Source: Henckelia pumila
Lineage: Eukaryota; Streptophyta; Magnoliopsida; Lamiales; Gesneriaceae
DNA length: 64,000 bases
Assembly (NCBI RefSeq): GCF_033568475.1
Contig: NC_133123.1
Coordinates: 139,144,062-139,208,061, forward strand
Direction: 5' to 3'
The notes under the pieces were generated by a model. It was given only the letters and a program-made list of their open reading frames with translations, did not search any database and had not been told where the DNA came from. Shown piece after piece: positions 44,762 to 56,939 of the stretch (position 1 is its first letter; the number at the start of each line of letters is the position of its first letter). The translations under genes and the position numbers were made by a program.

Positions 44762-45203
44762 ATGGTTGCATGTTAGATCCAACAGTTATCCATCTAAATT
44801 CCATCCCACTATAAATGATGTCGAAGATTGTTTGCGCAGGTTAAAAGGGTTTGGAAGCTACATCAGTATTAGCACCTTCTGTGTGTGCAAACTTGGCAAG
44901 CCTCAGGGTCTATCCTGATACTTGTGTCAGGGGAACAGAGGAAGATACCAGACGAGAAACTGGTCGTTTCTTCCAAAGTTCAATCAGACAAACTGCTTAC
45001 ATTCTCAAAGTAAGGAACAGAAATTGTGTCAAGTGGACATCAACAAGCCAGGGAAAAGTATGGGCATTACTGCTGGGCGGAATGTCCTGAATCAGTTGAA
45101 GTCATAGGAACTAATATTACAGGAAATCGAAGTAGGATTACAAGATTTATTTAGAAATGTGGTCAGAACTAGAGTTTCACTTCTTAGTGTCCTCAACAAC
45201 TGG
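44762..45203 (+). pseudogene. DUF241 array copy 7, remnant with internal deletion
   Basis: The start ATG and the R-S-N-S-Y-P-type codons are still legible (from 44762), followed by an echo of CANLASL at about 44885-44905. The sequence then jumps directly to the block equivalent to SILILVSG (about 44910) and continues through a diverged linker to an echo of FRNVVRTRVSLLSVL at 45150-45195. About 130 codons of the middle are missing and the surviving parts lie in different frames with stops, so no protein is expected. It is more diverged than the other copies and marks the right end of the array. Confidence 0.8.
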
Positions 45204-45976
45204 TTTTCCCATTTTGCCTCAAAGTTCAGTCAGTTCTACACTCTATAATTTACATGGTTGTGAATATATTGATACAGATTATACTGTAATTATTCATTGT
45301 ATAAAAGATTCAAATCTTAGTGCATTTCTGTTGGCCAAAATTATAATCAGGCATTGCTGAAAGTGCATAATTGATATGAATATCTAAAACACGAGCTTGA
45401 GCAGCTATGTCATGTCAGGAATATGGGGAATCTGGATTGGATAATAAAAAACCTATAGTTACTTCTGTAGTGGATAATAAAAAACTGATAGTTACTTCTG
45501 TAGTACTAAGACGCCAGGTAAAACCAATTTACCTATGATTTAAAAAGAATTTGATCACAATTCCCAGAAGAAGAATTTTTTATACAATTATAACCAATAT
45601 TCTGATCTTGTTTAACAGTCATTTACTAGGAAAAGCACAAGAACGAAGCAAAATGAGTTATGAAACTGACTCTTGAATCTCTCATTCTAAGGAAGCTCAA
45701 ACCAAATTCTTGGTCTATAGTAAGAATGTATTCAATACAAGAGCCTACATAATAGAATTCCACGTTAATGATACAATCACGAGTATCTACCTCTTCCTAT
45801 TCAATATGATCATTAAACGCTAACAATTCTTGTTCTTAAAACATACACAACTCTTTGAATCATTTATAAAACATCTTCACCTAGCTTTTCCGAGTAATAT
45901 AAACGGGTTGATCTATACCTATTCTCCCCACCACTTTTGATCATTATAAGATCAAAATTCTCTGAAGAAATAACAG
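45204..45976. other. Spacer between the DUF241 array and the PAP29-like gene
   Basis: No gene. It includes the PAP29-like 3' UTR at its right and a small tandem duplication (45438-45504). Confidence 0.5.
45438..45504. repeat. Two tandem ~33-bp units
   Basis: GGATAATAAAAAAC, then ATAGTTACTTCTGTAGT, occurs twice in a row with one small difference. Confidence 0.85.
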
Positions 45977-47658
45977 TCAATGCATCATACGCTTACCATT
46001 GGAGCTCTTGCTCCATATCACCTGGCCATCGATAGCAGTAAGATTCTCATCGTCTAGAACCTTCCATGTTTTAATAGACTTGACTCCTCCCCATGATCCA
46101 TTCTCTGTTTTCTCCAAAGACGAAACCACCATTCTTGCTCTCCTAGACCATCCAGCCTTGCCGTAAGCATGATAACCGAACCCTCCAGCATAGCATAAAT
46201 GTATGCCTGCCAACTCACCACAAAAATCATTAAGATGATCGTGACCTGTGAAAACGGCCTTCACATCCCCTGCTGACACCATGGTTGTGAAAAAGCCAGA
46301 GTTCATAGAAGCAGAACTAATTCCTTCCTGTTTCACCCCAGTATAATTAGATGAATCAAAGCTTGCATATTCAGGCAGTGGGATGTGAAAGTACGCAAGC
46401 CCTGGAGCAGGACCCTTTTGAGGCTCTGGCTTCTTCATGTAACTCCTCTGCAATAATAACAAAGACAGTTGTTTGATGTCAGGTAAAAGAATAGCTTCAA
46501 AGCCGCGAAAGTTTCAAGCAAGAAATTGAGATTATATTTTGAATACAAACAAAGACCTAGTAGGACTCTACACATTGCCCACACCGTACTCAGAACGGCT
46601 TTAACACTTATTAAATATTCAGAGCGCATTGTAAACATCGAGACATTCATAGCAGAGTACTTATAGCTATATCATCAGCTCTTCTCCAGTACCTGAAGTT
46701 TAAGTGAAGTACGCTCAAACCAAAGCTGCTGAGAAGGCTTGATCCAATCGTAGCCAGGAATAGCGGGAACATTCGAGTAATCTCCACTGTCCAAGAAGTA
46801 AAGATTTAGAACTGATTTATTCGCTAAACTAGAACCTTCAACTCCATGAACCTCCAAATTATAATTCCCATATCCATCAATTACATCAACTTCAGAAGGA
46901 TTAAACGAAGACAGAGTGTTTTTCAAGCCTGTGATATATTTCATCACACCCTCCCTTGATAATGTAGATTCTTGGTCATGATTTCCGAGAACAGCAGCCC
47001 ATGGTATGTTGGACGAAATGGCTGGAGCAAAGGCCGCATCCATAGACGCTGCTGCATCCGTGGCATCGAACCCAAAAATATTATCTCCTGTGTCATCATC
47101 CCATAACTTATCACAAAAGATAAATATATGTATGTACAGTGTATATTTAGACAGGTTAACAAGTATGTACAGTGTCTATGAAGGTAGTTAGCCAATTTTA
47201 TCACCGTAACTATTTGCTCGTATTATTGATCATACCACAAGTTTTCTGCTCTAAGCCTCTAACCATAAGGAATTTTGACTGCAGTACTCCAACACAAATA
47301 AAAAATAAAAAAATATCAATTGATCGATCATGATCCATAATTTCAGTGAAGAAATCGACTAGTAAGGAATGACCGAACCTGTGAAAACAATGAGATGAGG
47401 CTTCTCTGCTAAAATCAAACGGCGGACGAAATGAGTGGTGTTGAGATCGGAGCAGGAAGGCATCTGCGACGGAAACACATCCTCGCAGGGAGTGGTGGTC
47501 CCGTCGGCGTAGTGCATGTCGGCGACTTGCAGAATCCTGAACTCTCCTCCTTCACCGTCAAATCTGAGCTCTCGCTGGCCGGCGCCATGGACGCACAGGA
47601 AAGTTATGCACGTGAGTAAAGCCAGCAGTAGTTGAGCCGACTTCCCCTTGTTCGCCAT
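45977..47658 (-). CDS. PAP29: Probable inactive purple acid phosphatase 29-like metallophosphoesterase, three exons, 381 aa
   Basis: The exons (minus) are 47658-47379, 47087-46693 and 46447-45977, all GT-AG, totalling 382 codons with the stop. A signal peptide is clear (LLLALLTCITFLCVHGAG, ending about residue 27), so the protein enters the secretory pathway, probably to the apoplast or vacuole. Calcineurin-like metallophosphoesterase motifs appear in order: DMHYADG (47-53), GDN across the first intron (94-96), GNHDQES (128-134), YFHIPLPE (244-251) and GHDHLND (293-299). SIKTWK lies near the end. Sequence and length match Arabidopsis PAP29 (about 389 aa), named probable inactive because the small PAP group differs from classical plant PAPs; activity here is unproven. 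The metal-binding motifs I can see are intact. Confidence 0.92.
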
Positions 47659-48887
47659 TGGAGAGGAAGCTCCAACTGTGAAGTAGTTATAAAGTAACAG
47701 AGTGTTGGTGTAGAAATTATTGTTTGGCCAGCCCCTCTTTATGATGGATGGCTTCTTGTATTCTGTACTGTATATCTAAGCTAAATACTGCCCTTTTCAA
47801 ATATTATTATTATTATTAGCTATAAAAATTTTATGAGAGGGAGCGGATTTTCATTGTTGTCATTTTTCAAACTCGTATTTAAAAATTAATAAGATTGGAA
47901 GGGGTTTTGGTTAAATTAAAAGGAGTAAAATGTTAACATTATTTTAAAAAATAAATATTTCTTAATTAAACAAGGGTAACTTATAGAAGAGGAATTGAGA
48001 GGTACGGTCGCCCCACTTACCCCCTTTGGTTTCGTCTCTGTCTATACATAAAATATATTACTAAAGTTAACCTTTAGAATAATTAATTTATTTGTATTAC
48101 TTTTTTTATAATTCTCAAAAAATGGGATCCTTGATTTTGTACCCAAAAAAAAAATGTTTTTGAAAGTTGATATTGTACAAACTTGTTCGGTGTTTTAACG
48201 ACATAATTTTTTATAAAATACTCTTATAGAACAATTTTTTGAGATATATTTTTATTCGATTCGATTTTTTCATCCAAAATATGAATCTACATCTCAATTC
48301 TCGTGTAAATCCATAAAATCATAACTCATAAGTCTATTTTTTCGAATGGATCATGCAACCCCCTTCTTCTGGCACGTCTTTTTCCAGATAATGATTTATA
48401 GATGACAACTATTGATCAATATCTTCCTCTATAACAAAGTTTAATTATTTCATATGAAGTAAATTTATAAGAAAATTGAAATAGGGACAAGTTATTCTCA
48501 AAAAAAAATAAAAAATAAGTAGGGACAAGTGGCCATTTCATTTGATTTAGCTTATTATTATTCTTCACTACTGTGTGTTGTGACTTGCGGAGATTGACAT
48601 ACAGACAAAAGTCGGCATTTTATCATAATCATTCCAAATTCCAATAACTGTTTGGATTTGGGGCAGAGTTCGATAATATCCTAGGCACTTCAAATAATAA
48701 TGATATCAACTTCAAAATAATAATAATAATTGCTCTCACCCAAAAAAATTATTTGACTCAAAAGCAAGATTTTACATGGTGTTTTAGAAAGTACATGTAT
48801 GTGCATATATATATTTGTATTTTTTATGTTGTTTGCTGAATTTGTTTAAAAAATTAATTATTTTTATTAATGAGTCAGATGATGGTT
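47659..48887. other. Promoter of the PAP29-like gene and AT-rich spacer
   Basis: The left few hundred bases are the upstream region of the PAP29-like gene (read on minus). The rest is AT-rich with small (TTA)n and (AAT)n tracts near 47801-47817 and 48719-48730. No gene is seen. It ends in TGGTT (48883-48887), the likely target site of the gypsy element. Confidence 0.45.
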
Positions 48888-49740
48888 TGTAAAACCAGGG
48901 TCCGGGCTATCAGGGTAGTGATGTGGGCTTGACGAGGTGACCGGGCTAATGGAGGTAATATATGAGCTGTCCTTCCTTAATCAAGATGATCTGCACACCA
49001 AGGAAGGGAATAAAAAGCACGTTAGTGGGGCGCCGGAGGAGTTTTCGGCGGGGCCACTCTGATGCTTAAGTTAGACTTAGAAATAAAGTGGGCTTTTTAG
49101 AGAAATGAGTATAGTGCTTTGGAAGTTTAGGTGAACATACCTCTATAAATATTTGTGAGCAGATATTTATAGGCCTTGGAGTGAGAGTGTCACTCCGCAA
49201 TTCCAGGATAGTGGCCACGATCTGGATCGTGGGTGCGGTAGTTGCCCACGTTTGCCTGTCACGTACGATGAACCCGAAAAGCTCGGGTTTATGATAATCG
49301 TGGGGATCATGCCCCTAAAACACGGGCCTTATCTAAGTCCTGCAGACCTGGTTTCCCGGGCTCCTGAGGCTCATGGTCTGCCTTAATACGGCCCTGCCAC
49401 TCCGGGGCATTCCTGGCCCTGCCCCCTAGCTTACCGGGGCATCACTACTCATCCCAAAAATAGTCGGGCTAGAGTCTTACTCGCTGTCCTGACTTACAGT
49501 CCTGCCCCTGGCTATTCAAGGCCTTGCTACCACGACCTTCTTGGGGTATCCCCCATTAATGTCCAAAAGTTCTAGGACTGACGTTAACCCTAGAATTTGA
49601 AAAGACGGGCAGGTGTCAGAGGACGTTACTTGTCCTTTCGATTGCCCGCGTCATCATTACGCTGCCCGGTTCAACTTCCCAAGGTCACCCTTACCCTTCG
49701 ATCATCTTTTCATCTACGGCCAGAATTAAAGCTCTTCGCC

Positions 49741-52218
49741 TATAAATACTAGACCCCTTTCTTCACTTTTTCTTTACTTTCCCTGTTCACGTATTCCTTC
49801 CCTGCTTCTAAACTTCTCCGGCTCTGGCGACTCCGCGTAGCAAGCTTGCTTTCTTCTGTAAGTTTTATGTCTATCTTACCTTAAAGTTTCCTTGTCCCTT
49901 GAACATGTTAAATTCCACATCTTCAACCTCCGGTGGCCACGTTCGTGGCTCCTCTGATATAGAATCCGAGGCCTTACGCCACGATTCTCCCCCTCCTGTT
50001 ACCTCCCATGTCCAATCCACAGTAGCCCCCTCCTCATCTCGTCCGAAGAAGGCTAAAATCGGGCCTTCTAAGGACAAGGGTAAGGCTAAAATCTCCGACT
50101 CTGGGCCTCTCCTTCCTTTGCCCAAACCAGACCCCGAAGGTCCCTGGTTCTCCCACTTTACCAGTACCCTCCGCCCGGAATCCATAAAGGAACTTAGGCT
50201 TATGGGTAACATTCCTCCTGCGTACTCTATTCTCATTCCGGGGCCCCTAGGCCGGGCAGACCGGCTGCCCGAGGGGTTCTATACCTTCTTCAGGGAACAG
50301 CTCAGGAATGGGCTTCGTTTCCCTATTCATCCATTTTATTACAAAATTGCTTCTTTTTACAAGGTTCCCTTGAACCAATTTCATCCCAATGCCTTCCGTA
50401 TGATGGCTGCCACTTACGTTCTTTTCAAAGCGAACAACTTAGCCATCAACCCTCTCATCTTTCACTACTATTATGCCTGTCGTTTCACTGAGATGACTTT
50501 CTCTTTGAATGCCCGGTTTCTAGATGATACCCCTTCCTCTTGGAAGGGATGGAAAGAAAGATTCTTTTATATTCAACTCCCTGGTGCCCGAACCAGACCT
50601 ACCCAATTCTTGACAGCCCTTCCTCTTCAGCCCGAGCTCCCTAAAAATTATAAGTTGGAGGAACCCTACCTCCGATCCCAAGAGCTAGTGGAAAACCAGA
50701 AGTTTCCTTCAGCCCCTCTCCTGGAGGAAAAAAGTTTGAATGACTACGGGCTGGGTGCCCAGGTAACGGATCCGGTTGACCGGATTATTGATGAATATGA
50801 TGCCTCGGCCCCAGTCTCTGGTATGCTTTACTGTTACCATGTATTTGCTTCTCTTACATACTGTTTCTAATGTACCGATTTCTATCATTTTTGCGCAGCA
50901 TCCCCAGCCCCGCCTAAGAAGAAAAAATCTCGACTGATGAAGCAGGCTTTTGCTCAGAAACGGGCAGCCGAGAAGGCAGCTGCCCGGGAAAAAGAAAAAG
51001 CCAGGGCTGCAGAGGCAGCAAGAAAGACCCGAGTCCTTCAACAAGCGGAGGAACGCAGGGCTCAACAAGCTCTAGGTCAGGAGGCTGCCATAGCCGTTGT
51101 CACCCCCGAGGTCTCCGCTCCTTCACCTTCTGCTGTTTCCTTGCCAGTTCCATCTATGGAGGCAGGGGTGACGAATGATCAGGCTCCTTTTACTGCCGGT
51201 CCCTCCTCTCCTTTGACGCGGAAGAGGAAGGCCATAGAGGAACCAGACATGGTCATACTTAGTGACCCAGAAGAGGTGGCTCCTTTCTCTCCCTCTTTCC
51301 CCCCCTTGGCCCCCTTCTACCAGGCTGCCCAGGGATCTAGTCCCTTTGGTGCGAGGAAAAATATATTCCAAGCCGGGGCCTCTGGCCGGGGAGTACGGAT
51401 ACTGAAGGACCTCTTGACTTCTGCAGAGCAGCTCCACCTCTACAACCAAAACCCAAACGTGAAGTATTTCGAGGGCACCAACTGGGTTATATCCGTAAGT
51501 TTACTTCTCCTAGCCTCAAACGTGTTCTGTTTTCTACTTCTAATACCTCTGCTTTCAGGGACTGCATATGCTGGTGGACAGCTATGAAGACGCGACCAGA
51601 TTTGGTCGGATTGAGACTGATCGGGCACACGTAGAGTCTGAGAAGTCTCGGGCTGCCGCGGAGTTGATCAAAAAACTGGAACAGGACTTGATGATGGCAC
51701 AACAAAGTCATGATCAAGCGGCGTCTAGCCTCCGTTCAGCCCTGGAGGCAGCCGAGCAAGGTCTTCACTCTGCTCAGCTAGACCGTTCCCGCTCTGAAGC
51801 TGATCTAGGGCAGGCTCGAGATGCTCTAGCCACCACTACGGCTGAGTTGAGGGCGGCTGAGAACCGAGATGCAGAGGCTCAAGCTGAAGCGGCCAGTGCG
51901 AGGGATAAAGCGGAGAAAGCAGTGTCAGCTCTGGAAACTCGCCTGAAGTCAGAAGAAGAGCTCAAAGCAGCTTTCCTATCTTCTGCTGAGTTTCAAGAGG
52001 CAGTGGTGGACAGATCGTACACCTTTTTCCAGGTCGGATTTTACAAATGCCGAGATCAATTCGAGGAAGCTGGCCTATGGTCTTCTGACAAGAGAGATTT
52101 TCCCGACTTGGATAAGGCCATCGACTCCCTCCCCGCCACCCAAGGAGCTGAAAATGCGAAGGCTGCCCCGAGTCAGACAACTGCAGATGCCAGTCCCTCT
52201 AATAACCCCGCACTTTGA
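49741..52218 (+). mobile_element. Extra plus-strand ORF region of the Tat element (gypsy-type transposon domain, PF04195-like)
   Basis: A TATAAATA box (about 49741-49748) precedes an ATG at 49905. The first open block (to about 50.8 kb) has FPIHPFYYKIASFYKVPLNQ and HPNAFRMMAATYVLF, which resembles the Pfam domain called putative gypsy type transposon. The second (about 50.9-51.5 kb) is basic with an Ala/Lys/Glu-rich helix. The third (about 51.6-52.2 kb) is a long Ala/Glu/Arg-rich predicted coiled coil. The blocks are separated by short gaps with GT and AG borders, so the transcript may be spliced. Extra ORFs opposite to pol are known from Tat-lineage elements; their role is unknown. Confidence 0.7.
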
Positions 52219-52329
52219 ATTATTATTTGTAATTGGGCCGTAAGAGCCCCTCCTCTCATAATCCATTGTCAATGTAACTCATCTGTTCTTGTTATCCATT
52301 ATTTAATGCCTTATATATAAATAAAAGAG

Positions 52330-52830
52330 TAGGTAATGCCAAGGGCTTATATATGCCTTGGGTGTAAGATGGGTGCCGGGGCCTAGAACCTCCCGAGCTT
52401 ATATAATGCTAAGGGCTTAAATATGTCTTGGGCTTATGATGGGTGCCGGGGCCTGGAACCTCCCGGACTTATATAATGCCAAGGGCTTATATATGCCTTG
52501 GGCTTATGATGGGTGCCGAGGCCTGGAACCTCCCGGGCTTATATAATGCCAAGGGCTTATATATGCCTTGGGCTTATGATGGGTGCCGGGGCCTGGAACC
52601 TCCCGGGCTTATATAATGCCAAGGGCTTATATATGCCTTGGGCTTATGATGGTGCCGGGGCCTGAAACCTCCCGGGCTTATATAATGTCAAGGGCTTATA
52701 TATGCCTTGGGCTTATGATGGGTGCCGGGGCCTGGAACCTCCCGGGCTTATATAATGCCAAGGGCTTATATATGCCTTGGGCTTATGATGGGTGCCGGGG
52801 CCTGGAACCTCCCGGGCTTATATAATGGAA
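52330..52830. repeat. 70-bp minisatellite, about seven units
   Basis: The unit contains GATGGGTGCCGGGGCCTGGA, ACCTCCCGGGCTTATATAAT and GCCAAGGGCTTATATATGCC. Starts recur every 70 bp (about 52369, 52439, 52509, 52579 and on). Middle units are almost identical and the first is more diverged. It lies between the extra ORF and the end of pol, the 3' untranslated zone where Tat elements are known to carry tandem repeats. Confidence 0.93.
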
Positions 52831-55800
52831 ATCCTTCTTTCATGATAAAACTCCTTCATTAATAAAACATTGAATACAAAACATTACACAAAATACTTCT
52901 TCAAATGTAAAGCATTCCATGGTCGCTTGAGGGGGCGTCCCTGGCCGTCTTGTAGGTACCAAGTATTAGCACCGACTTTTCTGATAAGCTTATATGGTCC
53001 CTCCCATCGGGCATCTAGCTTCCCTACTTCCCCTGCTGGATTAACTCTTTTCAACACAAATTCTCCTTCCTGGAATTTCCGAGGCCTGACCTTCTGATTA
53101 TAGGCTCTCATCACCCGAGCTCTGTAGGCCTCCATTCTACGAGTCGCATTCTCCCTTCGCTCTTCAATGAGATCCAACTCTTGTGCCCGGGCTCCTTCGT
53201 CTGTGTTCTCATATGCTTTAATCCGAGCTGAAGGCTGTCCGATCTCTACTGGCAAAATAGCCTCCGAACCATATACCAGGCTAAAAGGTGATTCTTGTGT
53301 TGCAGTATGTGGAGTGGTGCGATAGGCCCATAACACACTCGGGATCTCTTCAACCCAATCTTTCCCCATTCCATGCAATCGCGCCTGTAAAGATCGAACA
53401 ATAGTACGATTGGTTACCTCTGTTTGGCTGTTACTTTGAGGATAGACGATCGAGGTGAAAACCTGCTTAATGCCCATCTCGGCACACCAGTCTGCCAATT
53501 TTTGCCCCTGAAATTGCCTGCCATTATCCGAGACCAGCTTTCTCGATAGCCCAAATCGACATACTATGCTTTTCCATAAAAACTTCATCACCTCGGCCTC
53601 TGTTATTTTTGCCAAAGGCTCTGCCTCCACCCACTTGGAAAAATAATCAACAGCTACCAACAAGAACTTCTTCTGTGCCCGGGCTAGTGGAAAAGGTCCC
53701 ACTATGTCCAGACCCCATTGATCAAAGGGGCAGGATGCCCATATCGGATTCAAGTTGCTTGCCGGGCTATGCTGTATATTGCCGAACCTCTGGCATCCTT
53801 CACAAGACCGGGCAATCTTGGATGCGTCTGCCTGCAAAGTGGGCCACCAGTATCCTGACAGCAACACCCTTCGGACCAGACTCATAGACCCTCCATGGTT
53901 TCCACAACATCCCTCGTGCACTTTCCGCAAGACATATTCGGTTTCCCCTTCCCCCAAACATTTGAGCAAAGGGCCCTGGTAGGAACGCCTATACAGGCTT
54001 CCTCCCAAGATAGCAAACCTGGCTGCCTATCTTCGTATGATCCGGGCTCGTCCTTTGTCCTCCGGGAGATTTCCCTGAGTTAGGTACTTGACAATCGGGG
54101 CCTTCCATGTGTTTTCTTGGAGGACCGGCTCCCGGGCTTCTATGGAAGCCACCGTTTCCCTTTTCATAAGGGATTCTCTACTATCAACTTCCCCAGCGGC
54201 CTCTCTTTTAGCCAAGGCGTCTGCTTCCATATTTTTTTTCCGGGGTATCTGCTCTATACTCCAAGTGTTGAAACTGGCCCCAAGCTCTTCAATCATCTTA
54301 CAATATTTTATCAATTTCTCCTCTCGGGTACAGAAGGTTTTGTTTACTTGCTGAACAACCAACTGAGAGTCAGAATAAATTATGATATGACTTACCCCAA
54401 CTTCCCGAGCTCGTTGTATCCCAGCTATCACAGCCTCGTATTCAGCTTCGTTGTTGGAAGCCTGGAAGTCTAGCTTCACGGCTATCTCAATCTTCTCTTG
54501 GGCAAGTGAGATCAGGATGATCCCCACACCACTGCCTCCAACACCACTGCCTCCAACACCACTTGATCCATCTACAAAAACCCTCCATACTTCCTCTTGG
54601 CCAAAAGTGGCCACCTCTGTCAAAAAATCAGATAAAGCCTGGGCTTTGATGGCCTTACGCGGCTGGTACTCAATATCATACTCGCCCAATTCCACCGACC
54701 ATTTCACGAGCCTCCCCGAGTCATCTGGGTGAGTCATAATGCGCCCCAGGAGGCTATTAGTAAGAACAGTTACCGGGTGAGACAAGAAATAAGGTCTCAA
54801 TTTCCGGGCTGTTATTACTAGAGCCAAGGCCATCTTCTCAATCTCCGTATATCTAAATTCCGCCCCCTTCAAAGCATGGCTGACGTAGTACACAGGCCTC
54901 TGATTTTCCTTTTCCTCTTTTATCAAGACAGTGCTGACCGCCTTTTCTGTAGTGGACAGATATATCCACAATCATTCCCCTGGTTCCGGCTTAACCAAGA
55001 TAGGCAAGCTAGCCAGATGCTCCTTCAACTCCTGAAAGGCCTGCTCGCATTGCTTAGTCCAGCCAAACCTCTGGGCTTTACGCAACACTTGGAAAAAATT
55101 ATAGCTGCGATGAGCTGATCGAGCTATAAACCGAGCCAGGGCTGTAATCCGGCCGGTTAATCGTTGTACCTCCTTAATAGATGTTGGTGAAGGCATTTCC
55201 CGCAACAGCTTCACTTTTTCAGGGTTGACTTCTATCCCACGTTCAGTGACCATGAACCCCAGAAACTTGCCACTTTTCACCCCAAACATACACTTGGCCG
55301 GGTTCAATTTGATCCCATACCGCCGAACTGTCGCAAAGGTTTCCTCCAAGTTGGGTAAGAAACTATCCCGGGTCCTGGACTTCACCAATATATCATCCAC
55401 ATATACCTCCACATTTCGACCCACCTGTTCCTGGAACACTCTGTCCATCATCCGCTGATACGTAGCTCCTGCATTTTTCAAACCAAATGGCATCACTACG
55501 TAGCAGAAAGTACCTCCCGAGGTGACAAAGCTGACTTTGTCTTGATCTTCCAGGGCTAAAGGAATTTGATGATAGCCCTGGTATGCATCCATGAAGCTCA
55601 GCAACTCACACCCGGATGTGGAGTCCACCAACTGGTCAATTCGGGGTAAAGGATAGCAATCCTTGGGACAGGCTTTATTTAAATCCCGGAAATCCACACA
55701 CATTCTCCACTTCCCAGTAGCCTTTGGTACTAGCACTACATTGGACAACCAAGTAGGAAATTGTATTTCCTTGATGTGCCCGGCCCGCAGTAGCTCTTGA

Positions 55801-56939
55801 ACCTGCTCCGCTATCACTTTATCCTTCTCGGCCCCAAAATGCCTCTTTTTTTGTAAGACAGGTCGGTAACCCGGGCTGATGTTTAGTTTGTGTTCTGCCA
55901 CCTGAGATGAAACTCCCACCAAATCACCCTGAGCTCAGGCGAACACATCCTTATTCTGAATGAGGCAGCCTCTCAATGCTTCAATCAACCATGCGTCTAA
56001 ATCCCGGGCTATTTTAACAGACTTTCCTGTTTGCCCGAGCTCTATCTCTACCTCTTCATACTCGCTTTTAGATTCCTCCACAGAACAGACTTCTCTTCCC
56101 CCCAAGACTCCTTCCTTTCCATTCTGTCTTGCCCTCTTGTAGTCTATCTTCACTGTCTCGGCATAGCATTTTCGAGAGGAAGGCTGATCTCCTCGGACTT
56201 CTCCGACCTTATCTCCCACTGGGAATTTGATCTTTTGATGGTAAGCTGAGGCTACGGCTTTGAAAGAGTTCATAGCCGGCCTACCCAAGATGACATTATA
56301 GGAAGAAGGTGCTTCCACTAATGTGAATCTTGTCATGACCGTCCTCTTCTCATCTCTTGATCCCAAGGTGATAGGCAGCAACATTTCCCCTTGGGGTTGG
56401 ACAGTGTGCCCGGCAAAACCATACAAGGTGGTTTTTACCGGGCTCAACTCATAACCCTGCAAATCCATCTGCTCGAATGCTTCTTGAAAAAGGACATTTA
56501 CTGAGCTTCCCGAGTCAACGAACACCCTTCGAACATCATAATTGGAGATCCGAGCTTGTATAAGCAAGGCTTCATTATGTGGTAAGTTTACTCCCTCCAG
56601 GTCTTGGGGTCCAAATGTGATGATTGGCCCCGCACCTTGCCTTCCTTCCTCCACCCCTAAACTTTCCCTCCGACTCCAGGCCTTCCTAGCCCGGTTGGAA
56701 TCTCCGTCTGTAGATCCTCCCGATATCATGTTAATGATACCATTGGTTGGCCCGTCTCCAGATGTTTTGTCTTTTTTTGCATGATCCATTTCTTGTTTCC
56801 CTTTTTCCCGAGAGCTGGTGGCATCCCGGGGAGGAATCGATGTCTGTGACCCCCGAAGCCAAGGCACGCTTCGGGGCTTTTTTGGGACCGGCCTACCATT
56901 TCTAACATAAGGCAGTTGGTGTCTTTGCTGCAGAGTTCG

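Larger units (their letters stand above)
48888..56939 (-). mobile_element. Ty3/gypsy retrotransposon of the Tat/Retand lineage (broken, continues beyond the nested element)
   Basis: The left edge is set at TGTAAAACCAGGGTCC (48888), the outer end of the 3' LTR. The inner LTR edge, within about 1 kb, cannot be fixed because the partner LTR is outside the window. On minus, parts in order are protease with DSGSSVN (about 56.5 kb), reverse transcriptase with YVDDI (about 55.9-55.0 kb), RNase H plus a second RNase H-like domain with FVDGSS and SNNEAEYEA (about 54.9-54.0 kb), and integrase (about 54.0-52.9 kb). The second RNase H, an extra plus-strand ORF and a minisatellite are typical of Tat elements. 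Coding is interrupted about three times. The gag end is separated by the chromovirus inserted at 56940, so this element is the older of the two. Confidence 0.9.

Noticed and set aside
44851-45107. Two overlapping plus frames in the DUF241 remnant considered as new small genes
   Set aside because: They align piecewise to DUF241 blocks in differing frames, so they are decayed family sequence.
47088-47378. Open frame in the PAP29-like first intron (through 47204)
   Set aside because: The intron has proper GT-AG ends and joining its exons restores the GDN motif; the frame has no family similarity.
49905-52218. Interpretation of the plus-strand ORF blocks as a host gene with introns
   Set aside because: The gypsy-type transposon domain, the position between the LTR and pol of a Tat element and the adjacent minisatellite all place it inside the retroelement.
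52330-52830. Regular repeats considered as a CRISPR-like array
   Set aside because: Units are contiguous 70-bp tandem copies without variable spacers, inside a plant retroelement.
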